Positions 46,651 through 56,996 of a DNA stretch of 64,000 nucleotides are shown here, in pieces. The position numbers and the translations under genes are program-made. The notes under the pieces were generated by a model, which made no database searches, was not told the DNA's origin, and worked only from the letters and a program-made list of their open reading frames with translations. The first letter of the stretch is position 1; each line of letters begins with the position of its first letter. This DNA is from Fulvia fulva (Eukaryota; Ascomycota; Dothideomycetes; Mycosphaerellales; Mycosphaerellaceae): assembly GCF_020509005.1 (NCBI RefSeq), contig NC_063020.1:1674001-1738000 (forward strand), read 5' to 3'.

Positions 46651-46656
46651 ACGCGT
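46651..46656. promoter_or_regulatory. MCB-like ACGCGT box in the MCM4/TBCA bidirectional promoter
   Basis: ACGCGT 111 bases upstream of the MCM4 ATG, preceded at 46644 by a near-match AACGCGG. MBF-type control of MCM genes is established in yeasts; here it is inferred from position and sequence only. Confidence 0.45.
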
Positions 46657-46805
46657 CGGAGCAATTTGGATCAAATCAGGTTAGTCGTGACTCTCAGACC
46701 ATCATATCGATCTATCCGGCGAGCGGCGCATGGTCTGAAAAAGGTCGGAACACCCCCACTTGAACATCTACAAAGCAGTAAAGAAATACAGCACGAACAA
46801 ACATC

Positions 46806-47353
46806 ATGCCAGCCCCATCCCAACTCGCAATCGCGACCTCATCGCTGAACAGACTGGTCAAGGAGGAAGCCAGCTACCACAAAGAGTCTCAACACCAACA
46901 AGAACGCATCGCCAAGCTCGAGGCAAGCAACAAAGAAGACGATGAGAATGCCGAGTACACACTGGGACAAGAGGTAAGTCAGTGCAGTACGATTTATATG
47001 CAAGGATATCGTGCGATTGTGCTATCGTACACCGTTCTTTTCATGAATATCTTTCTATGTCTCATCCTGTTCGTTTCATGCTGATTCATGATCTAGCGCA
47101 AAGCTCTCGAAGAGACAAAAGCCGTCATGCCCCAACTCAAGCAGAAGATTGAAGAAGCCAAGTCTAAGCTCGAGGCTCAGCTGGTGAGTGTACAGTGTTG
47201 TGCATGCTGTTCTTGTGGGTTGTAATGTAGGGCCGCTGATATTCTGTGCAGGAACACGACAATGGTCCTTGCGATCAGAACAATCCAGAGGATATCACCA
47301 AGGCCAAGGAGGCGATTGCTGCAGCTTTGGCGGCTATCCGAGAGACTTCGTAA
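46806..47353 (+). CDS. Tubulin-folding cofactor A (Rbl2/TBCA)
   Basis: Exons 46806-46973, 47097-47183 and 47252-47353 give 118 residues. Introns are 123 nt (GTAAGT...ATCTAG) and 68 nt (GTGAGT...GTGCAG). The protein is a three-helix bundle of the TBCA type: LAIATSSLNRLVKEEASYHKE at the start, EDDENAEYTLGQE in the middle, ALEETKAVMPQLKQKIEEA and EDITKAKEAIAAALAAIRE at the end. TBCA captures beta-tubulin folding intermediates. Length fits the family (about 110-120). It is divergent from MCM4 and convergent with the Elongin A gene (113 bp apart). Confidence 0.9.
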
Positions 47354-47466
47354 CGTGGCGTATCGAGCATGATATCTGCTGGCACTGTTGGATTTGTGCT
47401 CCTGCGCCTTATAGACATGCCATGCAGTCCGTCTCTTGCGTACCAACTGCATCTGTGTGCAGCTTC

Positions 47467-48678
47467 TCAAACCTTGCGCTTCTTGATCGGCGGTGCGAAG
47501 ATCGAGGTAGCCGGACGCTTTCTCACAACCTTGGTTGGTGCTGGGCTGGATTGTGGGCTGACAGACTGAGCTAGTGGCTTGCTGCCTGTGATGTGCTCTG
47601 AGCTCCCTTCGGTGGACTTCACGGCTGGCGGCGAGGCTGCCTGTGAAGTGACTGGTGGTTTCATGCCTACGGCACGCAACTCGGCCATCGTCTTGTCGTC
47701 CATGGTCAAGTCACCTTCGATTTTCCGTGTCGCGGCATCGTCGGCAGCAGGCGGAGGGGAGAATTCGAAGCGTTTTGCTGGCTGTTGTGGTGTTGCAGGT
47801 CGTTTCTGGGTCAAAGCCCGAAGTTTCGCTTCCCTCTCCTCACGTGCCTTCTGTGCTGCAGCCTCGACGGCGCGGTTCTTCTGAATTGTCTGAGCCGCAC
47901 CTTTGCGAGTGGCCGGGATGATTCGATTGATGGTTTGTGCTGCTTGACGCTCGCGCATAAGTGCTTGTTCGTGTGGTAGTAGCTCGCGAGGAGCGACGGT
48001 GAGCGGCTTTCGAGTGCGAGCAATGTCCTGTACCATACTGACGGGAGCTGCTGTGATCTGACGCTTGGCGGTGTTGAGTTGCTGAGATGATGTGGTACGC
48101 ACTTGTGGCTGGCTGTGCAGTTTGACCTTGGTAGCCTGAGCGGTCTGTCTGCGAATGGCGGCCATCATGTCCTTGCCGGTCTTCGAATTCTTGAGGGCAG
48201 GTGCCTTGCTTGCGCCCCAGCCGCTGGCGGCACTCTTGGGCACGCCATCAACCATGCCGGTGTTGTGCTCTCTCTTGTGTGGCAGCACTTTCGCAACAAA
48301 CAAAGTCTCCCTCCCAGCTTTCTTCAGTGTCTCTCCCTGCAGCGTCCTACGGAGGTTCTCCTCGTCTTCCTCTGCCTTGCGCTGCTCTGCGCGGGTAAGC
48401 TTTGCGTAGACCTTGTGCCAGTTGCATGGATTCTTGGGCTCGATGATCTTCTTTTCCCAGTCGGGGATGTCGCGAGCGATGAAGTTTTTCCAGATCTCAG
48501 CGTCTGACTCGGCAAGTTCGGGGTTGGCGACCTCGAAGTCGCGAAGTTGCTGCGGGTTCTGGATCTTGAGGAGGATCGGGCGTGCTAGATGGTACGGGAC
48601 TCGGCCCATCTCGTCGATTTGGCTGACAAGTCGGATTGCTGTTGCGGTCGCCATGTTGAGGAGTGTTTTTGCTGGCAT
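47467..48678 (-). CDS. Elongin A-like protein (Ela1)
   Basis: 403 residues, one exon. Residues 5-115 match the Elongin A domain: IRLVSQIDEMGRVPYHLARPILLKI, LRDFEVANPELAESDAEIWKNFIARDIPDWEKK, then NWHKVYAKLTRAEQRKAEEDEE, including the BC-box/F-box-like start that binds Elongin C. The rest is low-complexity, basic and Ala/Gln/Pro-rich, ending in a probable nuclear signal (PPIKKRKV). In yeast, Ela1-Elc1-Cul3 ubiquitinates stalled RNA polymerase II; in animals Elongin A stimulates elongation. It is divergent from the THOC7-like gene. Confidence 0.88.
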   Translation of the reverse strand: MPAKTLLNMATATAIRLVSQIDEMGRVPYHLARPILLKIQNPQQLRDFEVANPELAESDAEIWKNFIARDIPDWEKKIIEPKNPCNWHKVYAKLTRAEQRKAEEDEENLRRTLQGETLKKAGRETLFVAKVLPHKREHNTGMVDGVPKSAASGWGASKAPALKNSKTGKDMMAAIRRQTAQATKVKLHSQPQVRTTSSQQLNTAKRQITAAPVSMVQDIARTRKPLTVAPRELLPHEQALMRERQAAQTINRIIPATRKGAAQTIQKNRAVEAAAQKAREEREAKLRALTQKRPATPQQPAKRFEFSPPPAADDAATRKIEGDLTMDDKTMAELRAVGMKPPVTSQAASPPAVKSTEGSSEHITGSKPLAQSVSPQSSPAPTKVVRKRPATSIFAPPIKKRKV

Positions 48679-49112
48679 GATTGCGAAGGGCGTCCGAAGA
48701 CGACTTGTAGGGATTTAGGGTGGTGGCTGGGCACTCGTTCACTATTGTTCTCCAAGCTACAATAGAAGCTCGCGGCTGCAATTGAACAATAAGAAACAGC
48801 AACGCCTGACAATCGGTCAACCTGCCGACAAGTGGTGTATAAGAAGTATTATTGGCATGTGAGCGAGTCCAAGCATGGTGGTGTCCAACAGTCCGAGCAC
48901 GGGGAAAGGTCTCATGTGTCTTTGTTGGAAGTGCAGGTGAAGTCGTGAATGGCGTCTCGTGGTCACCGAGACACTAGTATGTAAGCTGCCACCCCTGCTA
49001 GCGCCGTTGACCAGGAACCAGCTCCGCTTGCACATTCAGCGATGAACATGCTGTTGTTTATACGTCGGGTGGACATCACAATATCACTAAAAATCTGCGT
49101 TGGTGTTACACG
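48679..49112. other. Divergent promoter region between Elongin A and THOC7-like genes
   Basis: 434 bp without a supported gene; expected to carry the promoters of both neighbours. Confidence 0.55.
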
Positions 49113-50231
49113 ATGGCGGATCAGGACATTCAACAGCTCACACCACTGCCAGAGCAGGCGCAAGAAGGTATACAGATCTCAGACAACGATGCGACATGCA
49201 CGAATGCAGATATGCTAACCACATGATCAGATGCGCTCCACGCGACTCGTCTACTAGCGATCGAGGAGAGACCTTTCCAGCGCGTCACCAACAGACTTGT
49301 TGGCAAGAACTCGATACTGCGGCCATCACTAACGTATCTCCCATCTCCACCACCCGAGGGCGAGGAGGAGTTCGAGTTCGATGCGCAAAAGGTGCAGAAG
49401 TTTCGCGAGGATGTCTTGATCGACTTTGCCAATCTCGAAAGCAGCATCGTGCGCATACAGCTGATTCTGTCATCGAACGAGCGCGAAAGAGAGCGGTATG
49501 CTGAGGAGAAAGCGAAAATCTTGGAGACAGCGCAGGCGGTGCGCGAAAACACCATCGAGCTTAGAGGGCAATTGGTGCAAGCGCAGCAAGTTTTGGAACA
49601 GCGAAAAGGCTACGACAAGGAAGCCGCCAAGATTCTGAACGACAAGAACCTGAAGAGCCGCGATGAGACCAAGGCAGATATCGAGAAGCTGGAGAAGGAG
49701 ATCGAAGACCTGCAACACGAGAGCGCACAGTACGAGGAGACTTGGGTCACTAGGAGGGAGCATTTCGACAATGTTGTGCGCGAGGGCGAGAACATGATCA
49801 AGCTGATCAAAGGAATCAAGGACGAGCCGGAGAAGGATGAGACCATGGACGATGCAGACGATGACGCCAAAGCTGACACGAGCAGAATGGGCACTCCAGC
49901 ACCCGAGGGACGGTCACCGCAGCCCACTGACACTGGCGACAGAACACCTATGGTCGGTGGAGGCGGTGACGTCGGAGATGCAACACCTCGTCCGACCAAC
50001 AAGTTTCTCGAGGTGGACGATGCAACGCGCTCTAATAGTCGCATCGCCTCGCCTTCGATGCAGGCTACGCAGTCGCAGGATGATGTCGATATGGGTGATG
50101 CCAGCCTGAGCATTTCTGGAGAGCCACAGCAACCATCGAAGACGAGCGAGGGCATGGACGTAGCAATCGATCAGGTCGCTACACCCCAAGGCTCCACGCC
50201 TGCTGCGGACATTGCTATGGATGGATCATGA
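49113..50231 (+). CDS. THO complex subunit 7-like protein
   Basis: Exons 49113-49167 and 49231-50231 (63-nt intron, GTATAC...GATCAG) give 351 residues. The first exon ends at Glu18 plus one base, and the splice restores Asp-Ala-Leu-His. The N-terminal 50 residues fit the THOC7/Mft1 family (LHATRLLAIEERPFQRVTNRLVGKNS). A long coiled coil follows from about residue 85 to 190 (FREDVLIDFANLESSIVRIQ onwards, heptad-rich). The C-terminal third is acidic and Ser/Thr/Pro-rich, probably disordered. THO couples transcription elongation to mRNA export and limits R-loops. It is divergent from the Elongin A gene. Confidence 0.85.
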
Positions 50232-50644
50232 CGTGCTTGAGTACAGCTATCTGAATCGATTCTCACGTCCGAACTCTCTGGACACATCGAATGGCTGCCC
50301 GGGATCACAGCAGCTTGGCCAGCACCCGAAGTAGCGAAGCTTGATTGCGTGCCGCTTGGACGATACTTCGATTGCGTATTGATGATCGATGGCCTTATAC
50401 CAATGGGCGAATTCAACGCTGTTCTCATCCTCTGGAACGTGTGAAGACCGCATGCGCGGGACGATGTTAGTCAGCAACTCTGTGCCGCCCTTCGCGTGTA
50501 GTCTCATTTGCTACATGTATCTCGGGGCAACCGCCCTGTGCTTACCACAATTGCTTCTGGCATCTGATAATTTTGACAGAGCAATGTTTATATATGTTGC
50601 ACTGACTGCTTCATCACAGCTTCAGAAATCCAGCACACCAGGAA
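50232..50644. other. Spacer between THOC7-like and HD-domain genes
   Basis: 413 bp, no coding feature that I can support. Confidence 0.5.
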
Positions 50645-51337
50645 ATGAGCATGTGTTCATCATTGGACACGGCAGCGCATGGCGACCCGAAAGTAACAAT
50701 GTCGAAGCACATGCAGGCACCGGACTTTCTGGCCAAAGACGACCTCACACAAGCAGCATACTTTCACGCCAAGCACCACCTCCACTCTGACATCCTCGCA
50801 CACAGTCTACGAGTATGCATGTACGCGATCGCTTTTTCGAAACATGAAGGCACAAAATGGCACTCGGGCCGCAACATAGCACTTCTCTCCACCGCATGTC
50901 TCTTCCACGATATTGGAACGGCAGACAGCTACGACACCGGCCCAGTCCGCTTCGAGATCGAAGGTGCGGATGCTGCTACGAAGTTCCTAACGAAGCATGG
51001 CGTGTCTCCGGAGGATGCACTTGAAGTCTGGGTCGCGATAACGCTCCATGACACACCACAGATCGCAGAGAGGATCTCGGACCTCGCACGTTTGGTGCGG
51101 TTGGCTGTGTTGACCGATTTCGGGAAGAAAGATGCATCTGGCACAATCAGCAAGGAGGACACTCAAGCCGCTGAGCAGGAGTTTCCGAGGGGGAGTATTG
51201 AGAAGGTTCTTAGTGATGCTGTGGTGGCGCAGGCGATGAAGCAGAGCGGCAAGGCACCAAGGCATTGTTGGCCCGGTGACTTGTATCGGGCGAAGATGGA
51301 GGAGCCGGGATGGGAGGGGGTCAACAAGGCGTTTTGA
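50645..51337 (+). CDS. HD-domain hydrolase of the cyanamide hydratase-like family
   Basis: 230 residues, intronless, from the ATG at 50645; Met19 is an alternative start. Metal-binding features of HD proteins are visible: His53 in LAHSLRVCMYA, the His88-Asp89 pair in CLFHDIGTADSYD, and a downstream Asp in LAVLTDFG. The spacing and the sequence WVAITLHDTPQIAE fit the fungal group that includes cyanamide hydratase and yeast Ddi2/Ddi3, which hydrate cyanamide to urea. Many relatives in ascomycetes have untested substrates, so activity is inferred at family level only. Neighbours give no pathway hint. Confidence 0.78.
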   Translation: MSMCSSLDTAAHGDPKVTMSKHMQAPDFLAKDDLTQAAYFHAKHHLHSDILAHSLRVCMYAIAFSKHEGTKWHSGRNIALLSTACLFHDIGTADSYDTGPVRFEIEGADAATKFLTKHGVSPEDALEVWVAITLHDTPQIAERISDLARLVRLAVLTDFGKKDASGTISKEDTQAAEQEFPRGSIEKVLSDAVVAQAMKQSGKAPRHCWPGDLYRAKMEEPGWEGVNKAF

Positions 51338-52351
51338 GAGTTGAGCCAGGTTAGTGGCCTGGCTACATATGATCCAACGACAGTAAAGACATCAGCGTTT
51401 GACGTTCAAGGCCCGGAGTTCGCGTTAGGTGTACTTCAGGCACTTAGCGTAAGCAGCAGCGTCTAAGCCAGCGATCCATTTGATTGATCAGTGACACTGC
51501 TCCTCGCGCCTTTCTCGTACGATCAGTAAGCAAGACGATTGTGAAAGCTCGTGCACAGAACAACAATGACGATGCAGGTACAAGCTCCACAATGTGTTCC
51601 CGGCACGATCGCGGGTGCGTGGCGCGTCGCGTGGGAGTTCGTGACAATAGCAGCCTCCTCTGTAGTGATGGCGGCTGAAATGGCAAGATTCTCCGCGAAG
51701 ACCAGAGAGGATTCCTGCAGGTGAGCAGTGAGCAGCGCCTTCAAACAGCGAGGTTCGCCTTCATATCATGCATCGGCATAAAGGTGTGACGACTGAGAGG
51801 ATTCCTGCAGGTGACCACTGACCAGCGCCTTCACACAGTGTTCGCCTTCATATCATGCATCGGTGCATCGGCATACAGGTGTGATGACTGAGAGGTTGCC
51901 GAGATACGGCCGTTTCAGTCAATCGCCATCTCGCTCTTAAGAGCGTCAAATGCCGAAGGCCTCGTGGCAGAATCCCATCCCAGCGACCCCTCTGAGAACT
52001 GTTTATCCGCAGGCTGTCGTCGTGAATCGTTGGCACGCGGATTATCACAGGCGGCGGATGGGATCGAGTGGTGTGTGGTGTATGTGCGTGTGTAGGACTG
52101 TAGAGGGAGCAGTGATCAGTAAGAGATGATTGACTGATGAGCGCCGGCAGAGCTTGGGTTGGTCGGAGTCCCGACGACGTCAAACGCAGAGACGCAGCAA
52201 GAGCCGCCCCACCATGTCCGACCCAACCATAACTTTCTCAACACCATCCCGAGCATCCTCTGCTCCAACACCACCACAACCAGCTTCTGCTGCGAGCCAC
52301 CGACTACATTCTCTCTCACAACACATCACACCTCGCGGAACATCACCCACC
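51338..52351. other. Intergenic region upstream of 6-phosphogluconate dehydrogenase
   Basis: About 1 kb. It contains a two-copy 90-bp tandem repeat at 51705-51889. No gene is supported; the 3' third is the promoter/5' UTR of the gene at 52352. Confidence 0.55.
51705..51889. repeat. Two-copy tandem repeat, unit 90-95 bp
   Basis: Copy 1 is 51705-51794 and copy 2 is 51795-51889; both start gagaggattcctgcaggtga and end gtgtga.gact. They differ by a few substitutions, a small gap and an internal doubling of gcatcggt in copy 2. A third start (gagagg) follows at 51890. Confidence 0.85.
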
Positions 52352-54221
52352 ATGTCTTCCACCGAGGCAGTGTAAGTCAAACCCTCCCGCATCCCGCACC
52401 TGATGTCACCAGCAACCCCGCTAGAAGATTTTGTTCGTGAACAACACGTTGTAGCTGCAGTGACTACCACATTCTAGCAAGAGGCATGCTTCGGAACGTC
52501 CGGCAAAGGCATACCACACATCATTCACATTACTGTCTACCATCACCGCCCCAGACACCCCAATCCCGAAGCACTTCCAACGCAAACACTTTCTCCGAAG
52601 CTCAAACACGAGTGTAGCACAGCCAGCTGACCATGCTCCTTTCACAGCGGAGACTTCGGTCTCATCGGTCTGGCCGTCATGGGTCAGAACCTGATCCTCA
52701 ACGCCGCCGACCACGGCTTCACCGTCGTTGCCTTCAACCGTACTGTCGCGAAGGTCGACCGATTCTTGGAGAACGAGGCCAAGGGCAAGAGCATTGTTGG
52801 CGCACAGAGCATCAAGGAGTTCGTCTCGAAGCTCAAGAAGCCACGCCGTATGATGCTGCTCGTCATGGCAGGCAAGCCAGTCGACGACTTCATCGAGACC
52901 CTCCTCACCGAGGGCGGTGTTGAGGCCGGCGACATCATCATTGACGGTGGTAATTCCCACTTCCCAGACACCAACCGCCGCACCAAGTACCTCGCTGAGA
53001 AGGGCATTCGATTCGTTGGATCCGGTGTCTCTGGTGGCGAGGAGGGTGCCCGATACGGCCCATCTATCATGCCAGGTGGTAACGAGGAGGCATGGCCATA
53101 CATCAAGGACGTCCTCCAGAGCATCTCTGCCAAGTCTGACGGCGAGCCATGCTGTCAATGGGTTGGTGACGAGGGCGCTGGTCACTACGTCAAGATGGTG
53201 CACAACGGTATTGAGTACGGTGACATGCAGCTGATCTGCGAGGTATGTTGAGGAAATGAAAACGAGCAGGGGGTTCAGTGCTGACTGCTACAGGCCTACG
53301 ACATCCTCAAGCGCGGTCTCGGCCTCAAGGGCAAGGAGATTGCCGATGTGTTCGCCAAGTGGAACAAGGGCGTGCTCGACTCTTTCCTCATCGAGATCAC
53401 CCGCGATATCCTTTACTTCAACGACGACGATGGTGAACCACTGGTTGAGAAGATTCTTGATGCTGCAGGTCAGAAGGGTACCGGCAAGTGGACTGCCATC
53501 AACGCATTGGACATGGGCCAGCCAGTGACTCTCATTGGTGAGGCTGTGTTCTCCAGATGTTTGTCTTCGCTCAAGGGCGAGCGCACCCGTGCCAGCGAGA
53601 GACTCTCTGGCCCAACACCAAAGTTCGAGGGTGACAAGGAGCAATTCCTCGAGAATCTCGAGCAGGCTCTTTACGCTTCCAAGATCATCTCCTACGCACA
53701 GGGCTTCATGCTCATGCAGGCTGTAAGTCAAGTCTATCTCAAGGTGGAAGTGAAGAAAAGTACTAACGATATGTTCACAGGCCGCCAAGGAGTACGGCTG
53801 GAAGCTCAACAAGCCAGAGATCGCCCTCATGTGGCGCGGTGGCTGCATCATCCGATCGGTCTTCCTCAAGGACATCACCAACGCATACCGCCAGAACCCA
53901 GATCTCGAGAACCTGCTCTTCAGCGATTTCTTCCACAACGCCATCGACAAGGCCCAGCCAGGCTGGAGAGACGTCGTCTCCAAGGGTGCCCTCTGGGGTG
54001 TCCCAACTCCAGCTTTCTCCACCGCTCTGTCCTTTTACGACGGCTTCAGGACAAAGGACCTCCCAGCCAACCTCCTCCAGGCACAGCGTGATTACTTCGG
54101 TGCCCACACTTTCCGCATCAAGCCAGAACACGCCAGCGAGAAGTACCCAGAGGGCAAGGACATTCACGTCAACTGGACCGGCCGTGGCGGTAATGTTTCG
54201 GCTTCGACGTACAATGCTTAA
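52352..54221 (+). CDS. gnd1: 6-phosphogluconate dehydrogenase, decarboxylating
   Basis: Exons 52352-52371, 52648-53242, 53294-53722 and 53781-54221 give 494 residues. The first exon codes only MSSTEAV (in part), and intron 1 is long for this genome (276 nt). NADP-binding Rossmann start GLIGLAVMGQNL; substrate and catalytic segments IIDGGNSHFPDT, VGSGVSGGEEGARYGPS, KMVHNGIEYGDM and GTGKWT; C-terminal tail FGAHTFRI ... HVNWTGRGG. The enzyme makes ribulose 5-phosphate, CO2 and NADPH in the oxidative pentose phosphate pathway in the cytosol. Length and motifs are those of active enzymes. A first exon with few codons and a long first intron is common for fungal GND genes and may carry regulatory sites. 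Confidence 0.96.
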
Positions 54222-54928
54222 GCGGGCTAAAGGCTTGGTAGGCTTGTGACCGGCTGCATGCGTTATGACAAGGTATACAGAATCTAGCCGGAGAGGCAGG
54301 TTGATGATGCAGATGGGTAGGATGGGGCCGAGGCAGTCCTCATGCTGGTTGGGACTTTTCGATAGACAAAGCTGCATGTAGCGAATGCTGAAATGAGAAG
54401 CATGTTAGACCACAACATTTCCACGATTCTCATCTGCAGACATACCGTGTTTTCCGTGAAGGCAAATGGGACGTACCGAGCATAGAGTACATGTTTGCCG
54501 CTTACCAGCGACGGCTATATAGGCCGGAACCACCGGTAGCCACGAGGTTACAGCCTTAGATCGCCCTTGGCAACACTCAAAGCCAGCCCACGACGTCTCT
54601 TTACTGGTCTCCTCATCTTCAGACATTTCATAGCGAGTGACATCCGCCAAGGGTTTCGACAATAACCTCTGGTGGACATACTGTCTAACGAAACTCTCAG
54701 GCATGAAGACTGGCTACAAACCTCCTCGGGCGACGCTACTACGCCAAAGAGCATCACAGGAAACGATGAGATATCCGACATATCCAGGACCGAGAAGGAA
54801 TATAAAGACTGGCAAGATGTCTGGCTGAGTAGACATATCCCATCATCAAGCCTCAAAGCCTCCAACAAGCACAACCCACACCGACCCACCAACCACACCA
54901 AACCAACCAAACGCCCCTCCTCACAAAA
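54222..54928. other. Intergenic region
   Basis: About 700 bp without a supported gene. The last 100 bases before 54929 are C/A-rich (caaccaaccaaac-type), typical for a fungal 5' leader. Confidence 0.5.
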
Positions 54929-55486
54929 ATGCAATACCGCAACCTCCTCCTCCTTGGCCTCGTCAGCGTCGCCATCGCACAAAACGACTCCGACTGCGAC
55001 AGCCCAGACAGCAACACCGACAACGGCGGCAACAACTGCTCCACCCGCCAGAACAACGACAACGACAACGACTCCGCCGCCACCTCCACCCTCAACGGCA
55101 TCGTCGTCACCTCCCGCGACACCACCACCGACGTCGGCCAGAGCACCACCCTCGTCCCCGTCCTGACCCAGTCCGTTGCCACAACTACGGACGTGGGCGT
55201 CGACACTACGCGGGAGACTCTCACCGAGACGACGGATGTGGGCACCACGCCGACCAAGACGGTTGTGCAGTTTGCCACGACTACGGATGTGAACTTGCAG
55301 AGTGGGTATGCGTACACCACGGATAGCTCGGGCAAAACCATTGCTACCTTCACGGGGACTGGGACGGCGCCGAGTTTCACGGGTATTGTACCTGGGGACG
55401 TGACGAGCACGGATTCGGGAGTGATGGCGACGGCTGTGCCGTATGTTGGCGCTGCTGCTATGGCGGGGTTGGCTTTTGTGCTTTGA
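54929..55486 (+). CDS. Secreted, probably GPI-anchored Thr/Ser-rich cell-surface protein
   Basis: 185 residues, one exon. A signal peptide (MQYRNLLLLGLVSVAIAQ, cleavage near residue 18) is followed by an acidic Asn/Asp/Ser-rich stretch with two Cys, then four imperfect TTTDV repeats (TTTDVGQST, TTTDVGVDT, ETTDVGTTP, TTTDVNLQS) rich in O-glycosylation sites. The C-terminus is hydrophobic (VPYVGAAAMAGLAFVL) after a small-residue region (TDSG), as for GPI attachment. It is likely a cell-wall or plasma-membrane protein. No enzymatic domain is visible, and it could be a lineage-specific surface protein. Confidence 0.75.
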   Translation: MQYRNLLLLGLVSVAIAQNDSDCDSPDSNTDNGGNNCSTRQNNDNDNDSAATSTLNGIVVTSRDTTTDVGQSTTLVPVLTQSVATTTDVGVDTTRETLTETTDVGTTPTKTVVQFATTTDVNLQSGYAYTTDSSGKTIATFTGTGTAPSFTGIVPGDVTSTDSGVMATAVPYVGAAAMAGLAFVL

Positions 55487-56209
55487 GAGGGTGTATATGG
55501 AGACGTGACGACGGTGGGAAGGAGCCTTTGTTGGTATAGAGGTTCGTGGAGAGGTTGAGGTGGTTGAAAAGCTTACGGGTGTGAGATTGTACTTGTCTCA
55601 CGGATTAATATAGATTGGTGTGGACGATTGTGGTCCGATAATTTGGATGGTCGTGCAACTAGAATCTCGAGCAGTCTCAGCGTAGTATTGGTACAGCATT
55701 GCAGTCTCGTCTCCAGTGTGTCATACAGTCCAGTCCATTGTTGGAGGTTGAAACATGTGAAGGCACTCATAATACCACCGCCTCCACTTCTTCTCCTGAT
55801 TTGTCCTCGATGATATCGTACTCTGGCCATCCGTGTCCAAGTCTTACTCACCCCTTGGATCCCATAGTCCATTACGGAGCCTTGGCGCGATTGAGGCGAG
55901 GTCTAGGTATTGCTGGACATTTGGCTCGGTGTGATCGGTGCTTTGCGGAGTGTCGTGCCCATTCCTTGGGCGACCAGGCAATGAGAGGGTACACTGACTC
56001 CTCAATTCATCAAGATGGCATGATACAAATAGTCGAAAGGCATTAAAGGCCCTTGCTACTCGGCTGGGGTGACTCGGAATGGCGCTCGCATAGATTGTGG
56101 TGTTGCACTCTTGTTGATGAGCTTCATGGCTGGCGGCACCCTTCACAGTTCGACGTTACCGGGTGGCTTTCTGCCGCATCGTCTCCATCGGCCTTGGCCT
56201 CAATGGTGA
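55487..56209. other. Intergenic region
   Basis: About 720 bp. Open frames of up to 115 codons occur on both strands, with no domain or start support. Confidence 0.45.
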
Positions 56210-56785
56210 TCAAAGAATCTGATAGTCGTCTTCGAACATCTGTCGACCAGTCGCAACACAAAGTGGCCGTCCTGAGTACCTCAGGACCGTCTGTGCTGTT
56301 TCAATGAGCGACAGATCAGTGCCAGGTCCACCGACAACGGAAGCACCAACGGGCAATATCTCATTGACACCAGTGATGCGGGAGCGGTACGGTATCTGTC
56401 CAATTGACAATGTCAGCTCTGGAGCTTCCAGTATGGGTGATAGCCGTAGCTGGTCCCAAGCAACGGGAGCCTCGAGCGGGCTTGAGGGTGGATCATCTCG
56501 GTAGTTTGGTCGAGCCTCCATCACCGGTAGGGCTATGATCGGGTCGCCGTCTCCGTACAGGACGGTTTGCTACCAATCTCTGTAGATTTGTAGCTTCCAA
56601 CCAGCAATCATGCGCCGATCCGAGGTGATTCGCTCTGCCTGTTCCCATCGCCAAGTCGTCACCAAGTTGGCTGGAGGTCTGTTGCCAGTCTTCTCTTTGT
56701 ATGTCGCCCGGAAATCATGGAAGTGAGGTGCATTCGGACGTGGCCGAAGGGTCGGGTGTGTGGCACGTGTGTGGTAAGAACGACG
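56210..56785 (-). pseudogene. 3' remnant of an amidase-signature enzyme gene
   Basis: On the minus strand one frame from 56785 to 56210 reads like the C-terminal third of fungal amidase-signature proteins: FHDFRATYKEKTG, LVTTWRWEQAERIT, GWKLQIYRDW, then IIALPVMMEARPNYRD, SPILEAPELTLSIGQIPYRSR, EILPVGASVVGGPGTDLSLI. An in-frame TAG (56570-56572) follows IYRDW. The N-terminal part with the Ser-Ser-Lys catalytic core is absent; upstream the frame closes with TAG at 56786. This is a decayed and truncated gene. Confidence 0.6.
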
Positions 56786-56996
56786 CTAGACCAGAAGTCT
56801 TCCCCATGTGCTGCACGATCCCACCTGACAGCACACTCTCACTAAGGTTAGATAGTCCGCGTCAAAACTTGACTGGCATTACCTGGACAACAGTTGGCTT
56901 TGGCTAAGCTGTGCGCCAGACTTCTAGCAAGCGGTGTGGGGTCATTTCTCAGTGACCTCCAGCTGCTTTCTTGCAACCTATGGACCAGGTTTTTAA

